Below, piece after piece: positions 36,114-45,017 of a stretch of DNA of 64,000 nt (within the stretch, counting starts at the first letter, position 1; each line of letters starts with the position of its first letter). The stretch comes from CAZTDD01 sp964612675 (lineage in GTDB: Bacteria > Hinthialibacterota > Hinthialibacteria > Hinthialibacterales > JAKPRU01), in the NCBI GenBank assembly GCA_964612675.1, contig CAZTDD010000006.1, positions 41,727 through 105,726 on the forward strand, read 5' to 3'. Under the pieces are notes generated by a model. The model saw only the letters and a list, made by a program, of their open reading frames with translations, did no database searches and was not told the DNA's origin. The translations under genes were made by a program, and so were the position numbers.

Positions 36114-36815
36114 GTGAACGACGATACACCGATACTTGAAGCGCGCGCGCTTTGTAAATCGTACAAAAGCGGCGAGATTCTCTTGGAAGTACTCAAGAAT
36201 CTCGATCTTTCGGTCGCGATGGGGGAGTTTGTGTCGATTGTGGGCGCTTCGGGAAGCGGGAAAAGCACACTGCTCCACATGCTTGGTGCGCTGGATTTGC
36301 CGACCGCCGGAGAGGTGTATATCCAAGGCGTGAATCCCGCGAAGATTAGCTCGGGCTCGGTGGATTCGTTGCGCAATCGAATCCTGGGATTTGTTTTCCA
36401 GTTCCACTACCTGCTTCCCGAGTTCTCGGCTCTTGAGAACGTTTATTTGCCGGGACTGATGGCGGGCCGGCCTCAGGGCGAACTCCGCAATCGAGGGATG
36501 ATGCTTCTCGAACAGGTCGGCATTCCCGCGCGGGCTCATCACCAACCCGGCCAGTTGTCGGGAGGCGAGCAGCAAAGAGTGGCCGTGGCGCGAGCGCTCA
36601 TTAACCAGCCCGCGATACTCCTGATGGACGAGCCCACGGGGAACCTGGACGCCCATCGGAGTGAAGAACTCATCCATCTCGTCGATTCCATTCGAAAAGA
36701 AAACCCGCTGACTGTGGTAATGGTGACACACAACACCGCTTTAGCGGTTCAATCCGACCGGGTTCTCGACTTGAGCGAGGGACGACTGATTCCGTATGCA
36801 ACTCCAGTGGAGTGA
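36114..36815 (+). CDS. lolD: Lipoprotein-releasing ABC transporter ATP-binding protein
   Basis: 233 residues from a GTG at 36114. Walker A GASGSGKSTLLHMLG, Q-loop VFQFHYLLPEFSALENV, signature QLSGGEQQRVAVARAL, Walker B ILLMDEPTGNLD and H-loop VVMVTHN are all intact. The HYLLPEF region matches the LolD subfamily, as do DLPTAGEVYIQG and ENVYLPGLMAG. It energises the permease encoded just upstream. Confidence 0.92.
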   Translation: MNDDTPILEARALCKSYKSGEILLEVLKNLDLSVAMGEFVSIVGASGSGKSTLLHMLGALDLPTAGEVYIQGVNPAKISSGSVDSLRNRILGFVFQFHYLLPEFSALENVYLPGLMAGRPQGELRNRGMMLLEQVGIPARAHHQPGQLSGGEQQRVAVARALINQPAILLMDEPTGNLDAHRSEELIHLVDSIRKENPLTVVMVTHNTALAVQSDRVLDLSEGRLIPYATPVE

Positions 36816-36914
36816 ACGCCCAATGCTATAAACATTGTAGGCGCCCGGGACCTGCGGTACACTAGGGCTCGCTTTTGGGGTTACTTTCGAGAAAATGACA
36901 AAGTGAGTCGGTTA

Positions 36915-37820
36915 ATGAAAGTGTATATAGACGGACAACTGTTCGACGAACAGGACGCCAAAATATCGGTTTTCGATCATGGGCTTCTGTACGGAGATGG
37001 GATCTTCGAAGGGATCCGTATATACGGAGGTCGCCTGTTTCGTCCCCATCTGCACATGGCGCGACTCGAACGGGGAGCGAACAGTATCCAACTGCATCTT
37101 CCTCATTCAAGAGAGGAAATGATTGACATCATCTGCAGAGTCGCCTGCGAAAACGGGTTTACGGACAGCGACGGCTATGTGCGCGTTGTGGTAACGCGGG
37201 GTCACGGGGATCTTGGGCTCGATCCACGCGCCTGCCCAAAGCCGACCCTCATTGTCATCGTAGGAACGATCCGGTTGTACCCGCAGGAGGACTATGAGAA
37301 CGGCCTGGCCTTGATGACGACGGGGATTCGTCGGAATCCTCCGGATTCCTGTCCGCCTCAAATCAAGTCGCTGAATTACCTGAACAACATCCTTGCGAAA
37401 CTGGAGGCGAATCGATACGGTGCGAAAGAGGCGATCTTCCTGAATCACCAAGGACATATCGCGGAAGCGACCGCAGATAACATTTTCATCGTCCAAAACG
37501 AGCAGGTTCTCACGCCGCCGGTGCGCGCCGGTGCGTTACCCGGCATTACACGGCAGTCCGTGCTGGAGCTCGCTGCCGACCTGGAGATTCCTGCTGAAGA
37601 ACGTAATATGATATTGGTAGATATTTATGGAGCGGATGAGTGTTTTTTGACCGGGACCGCGGCGAAAATCGTTCCGGTCACCCGGGTTGACGGACGGTTG
37701 ATCGGGTCGGGCAAAGCTGGACCGATCACCCGCAGTCTTATGTCTGCTTTCAGCAAGCTGACCGAAGAAGACGGTATCCTGGTGTCCGAACGGGTCGCGG
37801 CCGCAACACCCGCTGAGTAA
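36915..37820 (+). CDS. ilvE: Branched-chain-amino-acid aminotransferase
   Basis: 301 residues from the ATG at 36915 (MKVYIDGQLFDEQDAKISVF); a GTG at 36903 is an alternative. A class IV PLP aminotransferase catalysing the last step of Val/Leu/Ile synthesis. The FDHGLLYGDGIFEGIRIYGG block, the PLP lysine Lys151 in QIKSLNYLNNILAKLEA, EAIFLNHQGHIAEATADNIF and the ALPGITRQSVLELA phosphate-binding region are present. Pattern fits BCAT better than D-alanine aminotransferase or ADC lyase. It is embedded between lolD and mcsA without other ilv genes. Confidence 0.88.
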   Translation: MKVYIDGQLFDEQDAKISVFDHGLLYGDGIFEGIRIYGGRLFRPHLHMARLERGANSIQLHLPHSREEMIDIICRVACENGFTDSDGYVRVVVTRGHGDLGLDPRACPKPTLIVIVGTIRLYPQEDYENGLALMTTGIRRNPPDSCPPQIKSLNYLNNILAKLEANRYGAKEAIFLNHQGHIAEATADNIFIVQNEQVLTPPVRAGALPGITRQSVLELAADLEIPAEERNMILVDIYGADECFLTGTAAKIVPVTRVDGRLIGSGKAGPITRSLMSAFSKLTEEDGILVSERVAAATPAE

Positions 37821-37835
37821 GATTGGACGGCCGCT

Positions 37836-38339
37836 ATGCTGTGTGAGATTTGCAAAAAGAATCAGGCGAAAATCCATGTCACGCAGATCAAAGATAATAA
37901 AAAGATCTCGGTTCATCTGTGTCAGGAATGCGCCCATGAGAAAGGGGTCGCGGGACCGGCGATCAATACCCACTTCTCGGTGGCGGATCTGTTGTCGGGG
38001 CTCCTGAAAGGAGGAGAGGATCAACCGACCGCTCCGGATCTGCAAAAGACCTGTTTGCAGTGCGGACTCAGTTACAACTCTTTCAAGGAGAGCGGCCGTT
38101 TTGGATGCAGCAACTGCTATGAGACCTTTCGGGACGATTTGGAGCCGCTTCTTCAAAAAATCCAGAAGAATACTCATCACACGGGGAAAGCACCGAGACG
38201 CTGCGACGGCAACGTTGTCGTTGAACGCAATATTGCCGACCTGCGACACCGCCTGCAGGAAGCGGTAAGCGAAGAGAATTTCGAGGAGGCCGCCCGGCTT
38301 CGCGATCGAATCCGAGAACTGGAAGAAGAAGATTCGTGA
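37836..38339 (+). CDS. mcsA: McsA, zinc-binding activator of McsB
   Basis: 167 residues. Four CxxC pairs are visible: Cys3/Cys6, Cys29/Cys32, Cys73/Cys76 and Cys91/Cys94. A C-terminal UVR-like coiled motif follows (LRHRLQEAVSEENFEEAARL, RDRIRELEEE). Family knowledge: McsA activates the arginine kinase McsB, which tags proteins for the ClpC-ClpP protease. mcsB and clpC follow directly. In many Gram-positives ctsR precedes mcsA; here ilvE takes that place, and no ctsR is seen in the window. Confidence 0.92.
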   Translation: MLCEICKKNQAKIHVTQIKDNKKISVHLCQECAHEKGVAGPAINTHFSVADLLSGLLKGGEDQPTAPDLQKTCLQCGLSYNSFKESGRFGCSNCYETFRDDLEPLLQKIQKNTHHTGKAPRRCDGNVVVERNIADLRHRLQEAVSEENFEEAARLRDRIRELEEEDS

Positions 38340-38437
38340 TCGTGCATCCATTCATCCGATCCCGGAGCGCCGGTGAGGACGGATAATTTCGGACAAGACT
38401 GCGTAGTGTGTCTGCGTCTCCTTAAGGACTATCGAAA

Positions 38438-39517
38438 ATGGAAACGGAAATCCCTGGATATCTGCTTGGCTCGTGCGGCTGGCTATCGAGTCAGGGTCAA
38501 CATGAGGATCTGGTTGTGTCCAGTCGTGTCCGGCTTGCCCGAAATATAGAAGGCATGCCATTCTCGCACTGGGCGAGCTCCTCGGATTTGAAACGCATCT
38601 CGGAAACCTGTCTGCTGGCGATCCAGGATTGCCCATCGGTGGCGGGAGCGATTCTCCTCGGAGTTGAACACCTCGGGTCGCTGGATCGGAAGTATCTGGC
38701 CGAACGGAACCTGATCAGCCGCGAACTCGCAGAGAGCGGCATGGAGCGATTCGTCGGTGTCGATCGAGGCGAGTTTTCCAGCATCATGATCAACGAGGAG
38801 GACCACCTCAGGCTCCAGGTTGTTATGTCCGGGTTGAATCTCCGGGAATCCTGGAAACGAGTGAACCTGCTGGATGACGAAGTCGAAGAACGCATCCAAT
38901 ACGCCTTCTCGCCCGACTACGGATATCTGACCGCCTGTCCTACCAACCTGGGGACAGGTATCCGGTGTTCCGTGATGGTCCATCTGCCGGGATTGGTTAT
39001 CTCGCAACGAATCAAGAAGGTCCTGTCCGCCGTCACCCAAATCGGCTTGACGGTGCGCGGACTCGCGGGAGAAGGCAGCGAGATCGCTGGGAATCTATTT
39101 CAGATCTCCAATCAGTGGACCCTAGGGACTTCCGAAGAAGAGACCATCGAAAAGCTCGAACGTATCCTTGAACAAATCGTTGAAAACGAAAGAAAAACCC
39201 AACAGGAACTGTGGTCGGAGAATCGAATAGCATTGGAAGACAGAGTTTGCCGCGCGTACGGGACTCTGCGGTACGCCCGTGTTGTCAATTCCAAAGAGGC
39301 GTTGGAGTTGCTGTCCCATCTCCGGTTGGGTCTCGATTTGGGCCTGATCCGCGGGATCCCTTACTCCGCCATTAACGACGTGATTATCCAATGCCGTCCC
39401 GCTCACCTTCAAAAAAGAGCGGGCCAGACCCTGTCGGCAGCTGACCGCGACAACGTTCGCGGCGAATACCTTCGCGATTGGATCCATCGGTACGGTCAAG
39501 AAATCGACAGACCGTAA
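38438..39517 (+). CDS. mcsB: Protein arginine kinase McsB
   Basis: 359 residues, a phosphagen-kinase fold. The phosphate/nucleotide-binding blocks are present: VSSRVRLARNIEGMPF, the loop INEEDHLRLQVVMSG, YLTACPTNLGTGIRCSVMVH with the active-site Cys, and RGLAGEGSEIAGNLFQISNQ. McsB phosphorylates arginines on substrate proteins as a degradation mark. It is flanked by its activator mcsA and by clpC, so the whole tagging-unfolding module is together. AAGGA lies about 10 nt before the ATG. Confidence 0.93.
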   Translation: METEIPGYLLGSCGWLSSQGQHEDLVVSSRVRLARNIEGMPFSHWASSSDLKRISETCLLAIQDCPSVAGAILLGVEHLGSLDRKYLAERNLISRELAESGMERFVGVDRGEFSSIMINEEDHLRLQVVMSGLNLRESWKRVNLLDDEVEERIQYAFSPDYGYLTACPTNLGTGIRCSVMVHLPGLVISQRIKKVLSAVTQIGLTVRGLAGEGSEIAGNLFQISNQWTLGTSEEETIEKLERILEQIVENERKTQQELWSENRIALEDRVCRAYGTLRYARVVNSKEALELLSHLRLGLDLGLIRGIPYSAINDVIIQCRPAHLQKRAGQTLSAADRDNVRGEYLRDWIHRYGQEIDRP

Positions 39518-39567
39518 AGGAAACAGTCGCGGTCACAGCGGACCGACACACGGAAAGTGACAAGATC

Positions 39568-42015
39568 ATGATGTTTGACCGATTAACAGAACGTGCGCGT
39601 CTCGTTATGAAAAAAGCCAAGGAGGAAGCGGCAGCCATCGGAAGTCACCATGCCGCCACCGAGCATATTCTGCTCGGCCTGATCTCCGAAGGCGAAGGCG
39701 TGGCGGCAACCGCCATGCGAAACATGGGATTGAATCTCGAAGCCCTGCGGTCCGAGATTCTCAAACGAATTCCTCGGGAAAGTTCCGGTTCGCAAGACAG
39801 CACCATCCCATTGTCGCCTAGCGGCAAGCGAGCCATCGAGTTCGCCTACCAGGAGGCACAGGCCTTTGGTGTGAACTTCATCGGAACGGAACATCTCCTG
39901 CTCGGCGTGATCCGAGAAAACGAAGGTCTCGCCGCACGCATCCTGGCGGAACACAATGTGGACCTGATCAAGGCACGCAGCGAGATCCTGCGACTGATGG
40001 GTGGAACGCCCCAGGAGGCCGTTACTGCCGGAAAGGCCAAGAGCAAAACGCCTGCGCTCGATGCGTTCGGTACGGACTTGACCGAATTGGCCCGGCTCGG
40101 GAAGTTGGACCCGGTCATCGGAAGACAGGATGAAATCGAGAGGGTCATTCAGATTCTGTGTCGTCGTACGAAGAACAATCCCGTCCTCATCGGAGAGGCC
40201 GGCGTCGGCAAAACAGCCATTGCCGAAGGGCTCGCGCAACAGATCGAGAACCGGACCGTCCCCGACCTGCTGCTCGGTAAACGGTTGATTACACTCGACC
40301 TCGGCGGTCTCGTGGCTGGAACCAAATACCGAGGACAGTTTGAAGAACGACTCAAGGCGGTTCTCGAAGAAATCCGTCGATCCAGCAACATTATTCTGTT
40401 CGTCGACGAACTCCACACCCTGGTCGGTGCGGGCGCGGCGGAAGGATCGATGGATGCATCCAATATGCTCAAACCGGCACTTGCGCGCGGTGAGCTCCAG
40501 TGCATCGGGGCCACTACCCTGGATGAATACCGGAAGCACATCGAGAAGGACAAAGCCCTTGAACGCAGGTTCCAGACCGTGATGGTGGAACCGCCGACCG
40601 TGTCACAGACCATCAAGATTCTTGAGGGACTACGCGACAAGTATGAAGCCCATCATCGTGTCAAAATTACTGACAGTGCCCTTCAATCGGCTTCCGAACT
40701 CTCGGATCGCTATGTCACAGACCGGTATTTGCCGGACAAGGCCATCGATTTGATTGACGAAGCGGGATCGCGCGCTCGGCTCCAGGCCACGACCCGGCCA
40801 CGCGAGCTCCGCGAGATCGATGAAGAAATCGCCCGCGTCGTAAAGGAAATCGAAGCCGCAACCGTCGCGGAAGAATTTGAGAAATGCCTCGAATTGAAAC
40901 GCAAACGGGAAGAATTGCGGGAAAAAGAGGCTCAAATCACGCGCGACTGGGAGTCTTCCCGGAACAAAGCGGGAGTAGCCAAAGTCGATGAACCCGAGAT
41001 CGCCTACATCGTCTCGAAATGGACCGGCATTCCCATGGTGCGGATCGAAGAAGCCGAATCCGAGCGGCTGCTTCGCATGGAAGATGAGTTGAAGGTGAAG
41101 GTCGTAGCGCAGGAAGAAGCGATACGCACTGTCGCAACCGCAATCCGACGTTCACGGGCGGGTTTATCCAACCAACGACGGCCCATCGGATCGTTCCTGT
41201 TCCTGGGCCCCACGGGGACGGGCAAAACCCACATGGCCAAAATCCTCGCCGAGTTCCTGTTCGGCAGTCAGGACGCCTTGATCACGGTAGACATGTCGGA
41301 ATACATGGAGAAATTCGCAGCATCTCGTCTTGTGGGCGCACCTCCAGGCTATATCGGACACGACGAAGGCGGGCAGTTGACCGAGAAAGTCCGACGGAAA
41401 CCGTACTCGGTTATTTGTTTGGATGAGATCGAAAAGGCGCATCCGGATGTATACAATATGTTGCTTCAAGTATTCGAGGAGGGGAGACTAACAGATTCGA
41501 CCGGTTATAAAGTAGACTTTCGGCATTCACTATTGATCATGACCTCGAACATCGGGTCCCATGAGATCATCAATAAGGCCTCGCTAGGCTTCAGTTCTGA
41601 GGATGAACAAGTATCTTACGACTCGATGAAAGGGAAAGTGATGTCTGAGTTGAAGAAAACGTTCCGGCCTGAGTTCCTCAACCGTGTGGATGAGGTAGTC
41701 GTGTTCCACGATCTGAAACGGGTACACATTTCCGACATTCTGGCGATTGAGATGCAAGACGTGCAGGACCGTTTGAACGCCTTCAACGTTCATCTACGAT
41801 TGACCGACGAAGCCAAAGAATACTTGATCGACAAAGGTTACGACCCTGCATACGGAGCGCGTCCCCTGAAGAGAAAGATTCAGAAACTTCTGGAGGATCC
41901 TCTGGCCGAAGAATTATTAAGGGGTCGTTTGCGGGGTGGTGGAGAGATCGTCGCCGAGATGGGCGAAACCGGTCTCACCTTCCGCGAAGCTTCGGTTGAG
42001 GAGGTGCCAGCCTGA
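39568..42015 (+). CDS. clpC: AAA+ unfoldase ClpC
   Basis: 815 residues from the ATG at 39568 (MMFDRLTERARLVMKKAKEE); the frame extends upstream into mcsB but that part is not ClpC-like. Two N-domain repeats (ATEHILLGLISEGEGVAATA; GTEHLLLGVIRENEGLAARI), AAA-1 with GEAGVGKTAIAEGL, a middle UVR-like segment (EEFEKCLELKRKREELREKE), AAA-2 with GPTGTGKTHMAK, and the C-terminal YDPAYGARPLKRKI. The ClpP-binding loop region is present (LGFSSEDEQ). The TGA stop overlaps the CTG start of bamA (CTGA). Confidence 0.95.
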   Translation: MMFDRLTERARLVMKKAKEEAAAIGSHHAATEHILLGLISEGEGVAATAMRNMGLNLEALRSEILKRIPRESSGSQDSTIPLSPSGKRAIEFAYQEAQAFGVNFIGTEHLLLGVIRENEGLAARILAEHNVDLIKARSEILRLMGGTPQEAVTAGKAKSKTPALDAFGTDLTELARLGKLDPVIGRQDEIERVIQILCRRTKNNPVLIGEAGVGKTAIAEGLAQQIENRTVPDLLLGKRLITLDLGGLVAGTKYRGQFEERLKAVLEEIRRSSNIILFVDELHTLVGAGAAEGSMDASNMLKPALARGELQCIGATTLDEYRKHIEKDKALERRFQTVMVEPPTVSQTIKILEGLRDKYEAHHRVKITDSALQSASELSDRYVTDRYLPDKAIDLIDEAGSRARLQATTRPRELREIDEEIARVVKEIEAATVAEEFEKCLELKRKREELREKEAQITRDWESSRNKAGVAKVDEPEIAYIVSKWTGIPMVRIEEAESERLLRMEDELKVKVVAQEEAIRTVATAIRRSRAGLSNQRRPIGSFLFLGPTGTGKTHMAKILAEFLFGSQDALITVDMSEYMEKFAASRLVGAPPGYIGHDEGGQLTEKVRRKPYSVICLDEIEKAHPDVYNMLLQVFEEGRLTDSTGYKVDFRHSLLIMTSNIGSHEIINKASLGFSSEDEQVSYDSMKGKVMSELKKTFRPEFLNRVDEVVVFHDLKRVHISDILAIEMQDVQDRLNAFNVHLRLTDEAKEYLIDKGYDPAYGARPLKRKIQKLLEDPLAEELLRGRLRGGGEIVAEMGETGLTFREASVEEVPA

Positions 42016-44414
42016 ACAGACAGTCCCGTTGGGTCGTTCTCACCTTCGTTCTTCTCACGCTGACTACCCCGGGTTTTGCCGAGACGATTGTCGAAGTCGT
42101 CGTCGAAGGCACCGTTCACGTCGATCCGGCGGAAATCGCGGAGGCCATCCGGGTAGAAGCGGGAGAAGATTATCGTGCCGGTCTGCGAGCCCTGCTCCGC
42201 GATGATATCCGCCGAATTATGGCGACGGGTAAAATCGTGGATGCGAATGTCGAAAGGGAGCCTGTACCGGGTGGCGTGCGTCTTATCTATCATGTCTGGG
42301 AAAAACCAATCCTTGTCGGGTTACGTTTCGAGGGCAATGATGAAATAGGCGACAAAAGGCTCCGTGAAGAACTCGACTGGGATAAGAAATCGAGGGTCTT
42401 CGTCGACGAAGAGTTGATCGACTCTTATCGACAGAAGTTGTTTGCCTTATATGAAGACCGTTCTTTCCCCCGGACGACGATCACAGCCGAACAGGAACCG
42501 CAGGCCACCCCCTTCGAGAGCGTCATCGTGTTCCAGATCAAGGAGGGCAGACAGTTGCCGCTTCGTCGCCTCGATATTGTTGGCAATAGCGAGTATTCCG
42601 ACCGGGAAATCCGAAAGCGGATGAAGACGAAGAAATCATGGTGGTTCTTCAAGAGAGATTATGTAGAAGCTACCATGAAACAGGATCTGGAGATCATCCG
42701 CGACATGTATCTCGATCGCGGCTATCTCGACGTCGAGGTCACCCAGGAGGGACCATACGAAGAGGGCAAAGGCCTGGGTGTGACGGTCAATATCGCCGAA
42801 GGCCCACGGTACAGCGTCGGAGAAATCGCTGTTGAAGGCAACGAGATTTTTACCGACCAGGAAATCCTGAACGATTTTCAGTTGACGGAAGGCGATTTCT
42901 ACTCGGAGGGTACCACCCAGAAGAGTTTGCTGGACATTTTAAACATGTACCGGGCACAAGGCAATTACTTCACGCGTGTCCGAAAAAACCTCGACCCGCA
43001 GAAAGAAGAGGGATACGTCACCGACGTCGATATCATCATCCGCGAGGCCGAGAGGCTGAGACTCGGAACAATCGAGGTTCAAGGCGTCACGCGGATGGAG
43101 GGCACAGGTGAGTTGATCATCTTGGAAGATGACGAGTTTGTCACAAAAGACTATGTCATCAAGAGAGAAATCAAACTTGATTCGGGGGATGTCCTGGATT
43201 GGAGCAAGATTCTCGAAGCCGACCGGCGGCTTGTCAACCTCAATTTCTTTGAGAGCAGACCGTATCCTCGCCCGGGGCTGTTGAATCTGGATCCAGGATT
43301 CTCCGAACCGTTCCCTCGGGCCGACGATCCGACAATCGCCGATCTGTTGTTGCAGCTCGAAGAGGTTCGAACGGGACTGATCACGTTCGGCGGCAGTTAT
43401 AATACGACATTCGGGCCGGGGGCCTTCATCGAATACAGCAAACGCAATCTGTTCGGCCGAGGACAGGAAATCCGCACGTTGTTGGAGTTCGGCGGATTGC
43501 GAAACCGATTCAGCGTGCAGTTCCTGGAGCCGTATCTGCTAGGTAGTGAGTATTCTCTCGATACGGAAGCGTACTATTACGACATCGACTCATACGGCGG
43601 ACGCGAGTTCACCGAGGAGCGCTACGGACTCCAAACGACACTATCGCACCCTCTTTGGGAGCATAGCCGCTACTTCATTGGAACGAGGGCTGAAGAAGCC
43701 GATATCGAGATTTTCGATGAAGAGCGTACGGACGTGGTATCGGCACCGGAGATCTACGATTCGGGCAAAAACACCACCACGAGTCTCACATTCGGTCTAT
43801 CGCGGGATACCCGGGATTTCCGGGCCAATCCCACCAGCGGCACCTTCTCACGTGCGAGTCTCGAAGTGGCGGGCTTGGCCGACAACGAGTTTGCCAAGCT
43901 GATCGCCGAAACGAATTGGTATCGTTCGCTGACCGAAAAACTCGTTCTGGCCCTCTCCGGAGAAACCCGCCTGGCGGAACCGTTCGGCGGCGATGACTAT
44001 CTTCCTTTGCAGGAGCGGTTCTGGATCGGTGGCGCGAATACGGTTCGAGGATTCGAGAACGGTACGTTGAGTACACGGGATACCGTGACGCGCCGGTATT
44101 TCTACCCGACATTGGGCCTTGTTGAACGATCCCGCGAGGTGTGGCTCGGAAGTGAAGCAGCATTGATCGGGAAAGCGGAACTCCGATATCCGTTCTTCGA
44201 AATGCTCCAGGGCGTCGCATTCATCGACACCGGAGCGGGCTATTCGGAAATCGGGGATATCGACCCGAGCGAGCTGCGCTTCAGTACCGGACTTGGAGTA
44301 CGGGTGAATCTGCCGATCGGGGCAATGATCCGACTCGACTTCGCCGTACCGATCAAATCGGAGGACCAGGACGAAGAAGAAAACTTCCACTTCAGTTTCG
44401 GTCAGTCGTTCTAA
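42012..44414 (+). CDS. bamA: Outer membrane protein assembly factor BamA, CTG start
   Basis: 800 residues if read from CTG at 42012. This start is preferred because GAGGAGGTG lies 5 nt upstream. It gives a signal peptide (LNRQSRWVVLTFVLLTLTTP, then GFAET) and a complete first POTRA domain (IVEVVVEGTVHVDPAEIAEA). There is no in-frame ATG, GTG or TTG before the ATG at 42219, which lies inside POTRA 1. Five POTRA-like repeats (for example ILVGLRFEGNDEIGDKRLRE; YSVGEIAVEGNEIFTDQEIL) precede the Omp85 barrel with ERFWIGGANTVRGFENGTLS, and the protein ends in Phe. BamA inserts outer-membrane beta-barrels. Start overlaps the clpC stop. Confidence 0.93.
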   Translation: MNRQSRWVVLTFVLLTLTTPGFAETIVEVVVEGTVHVDPAEIAEAIRVEAGEDYRAGLRALLRDDIRRIMATGKIVDANVEREPVPGGVRLIYHVWEKPILVGLRFEGNDEIGDKRLREELDWDKKSRVFVDEELIDSYRQKLFALYEDRSFPRTTITAEQEPQATPFESVIVFQIKEGRQLPLRRLDIVGNSEYSDREIRKRMKTKKSWWFFKRDYVEATMKQDLEIIRDMYLDRGYLDVEVTQEGPYEEGKGLGVTVNIAEGPRYSVGEIAVEGNEIFTDQEILNDFQLTEGDFYSEGTTQKSLLDILNMYRAQGNYFTRVRKNLDPQKEEGYVTDVDIIIREAERLRLGTIEVQGVTRMEGTGELIILEDDEFVTKDYVIKREIKLDSGDVLDWSKILEADRRLVNLNFFESRPYPRPGLLNLDPGFSEPFPRADDPTIADLLLQLEEVRTGLITFGGSYNTTFGPGAFIEYSKRNLFGRGQEIRTLLEFGGLRNRFSVQFLEPYLLGSEYSLDTEAYYYDIDSYGGREFTEERYGLQTTLSHPLWEHSRYFIGTRAEEADIEIFDEERTDVVSAPEIYDSGKNTTTSLTFGLSRDTRDFRANPTSGTFSRASLEVAGLADNEFAKLIAETNWYRSLTEKLVLALSGETRLAEPFGGDDYLPLQERFWIGGANTVRGFENGTLSTRDTVTRRYFYPTLGLVERSREVWLGSEAALIGKAELRYPFFEMLQGVAFIDTGAGYSEIGDIDPSELRFSTGLGVRVNLPIGAMIRLDFAVPIKSEDQDEEENFHFSFGQSF

Positions 44415-44483
44415 TTCTTCGCGATGCTCCGGTCACCGGAGATCCGATGCAAATTGTGGGAAAATCATTCTTGGAGGTAGAAA

Positions 44484-45017
44484 ATGAAACACACATGGAG
44501 CTGGTTAGCGATTCTTATAGCCGGGATGTTGATCGGTCAAGCGGATTTCTCTCCTGATGTGGAGGCTCAGTCCACGGGACCGAGGCTGGCCTACATCGAG
44601 ATCGACCGTGTTCTCGCAGAAGCCTCTGTTTTCAAATCCAAAAGGGATGAACTCCGGGAGGCCCACAACGAGGCACAGGATCAACTCGACGCGATGATGG
44701 AGAATCTCCGCGCTCAGAGACAGGATCTGGAAGACAAAAAAGACCTGATGAAAGACTCTGAGTACTACAAACAGCGAACGGAACTCGAGAAGAAACTCGT
44801 GGAGCTCCGGGCCCTCAAACAAGAAAAGGAGATGAAACTCTCGAATCTTGCGCGAGAGACCCTCGGCCCGCTCGGCGACAAACTCGAAGAGGCTGTCGAA
44901 AATGTGGCCAAGGAAGACGGGATTGGCTTTGTGTTCAAAGAAAAGAACCTGGCCTACGCGGCGGCCCAATTCGATATCACCCAGAAAGTCATCGACCGAC
45001 TCAACCAGGGGCTCTAA
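44484..45017 (+). CDS. skp: Periplasmic chaperone Skp/OmpH
   Basis: 177 residues. Signal peptide (HTWSWLAILIAGMLIGQADF) and then the Skp pattern: RLAYIEIDRVLAEASVFKSK, long coiled-coil helices (about 50-125, Glu/Lys/Gln rich, with LRAQRQDLEDKKDLMKDSEY), and the closing domain GIGFVFKEKNLAYAAAQFDI followed by TQKVIDRLN. Skp carries unfolded outer-membrane proteins to BamA, whose gene is directly upstream. GGAGG lies 6 nt before the ATG. Its stop overlaps the lpxD ATG by one base. Confidence 0.92.
   Translation: MKHTWSWLAILIAGMLIGQADFSPDVEAQSTGPRLAYIEIDRVLAEASVFKSKRDELREAHNEAQDQLDAMMENLRAQRQDLEDKKDLMKDSEYYKQRTELEKKLVELRALKQEKEMKLSNLARETLGPLGDKLEEAVENVAKEDGIGFVFKEKNLAYAAAQFDITQKVIDRLNQGL

Noticed and set aside
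39583..40539. 318-codon frame antisense to clpC
   Set aside because: ClpC motifs are continuous across this region on the plus strand; no independent evidence for a gene.
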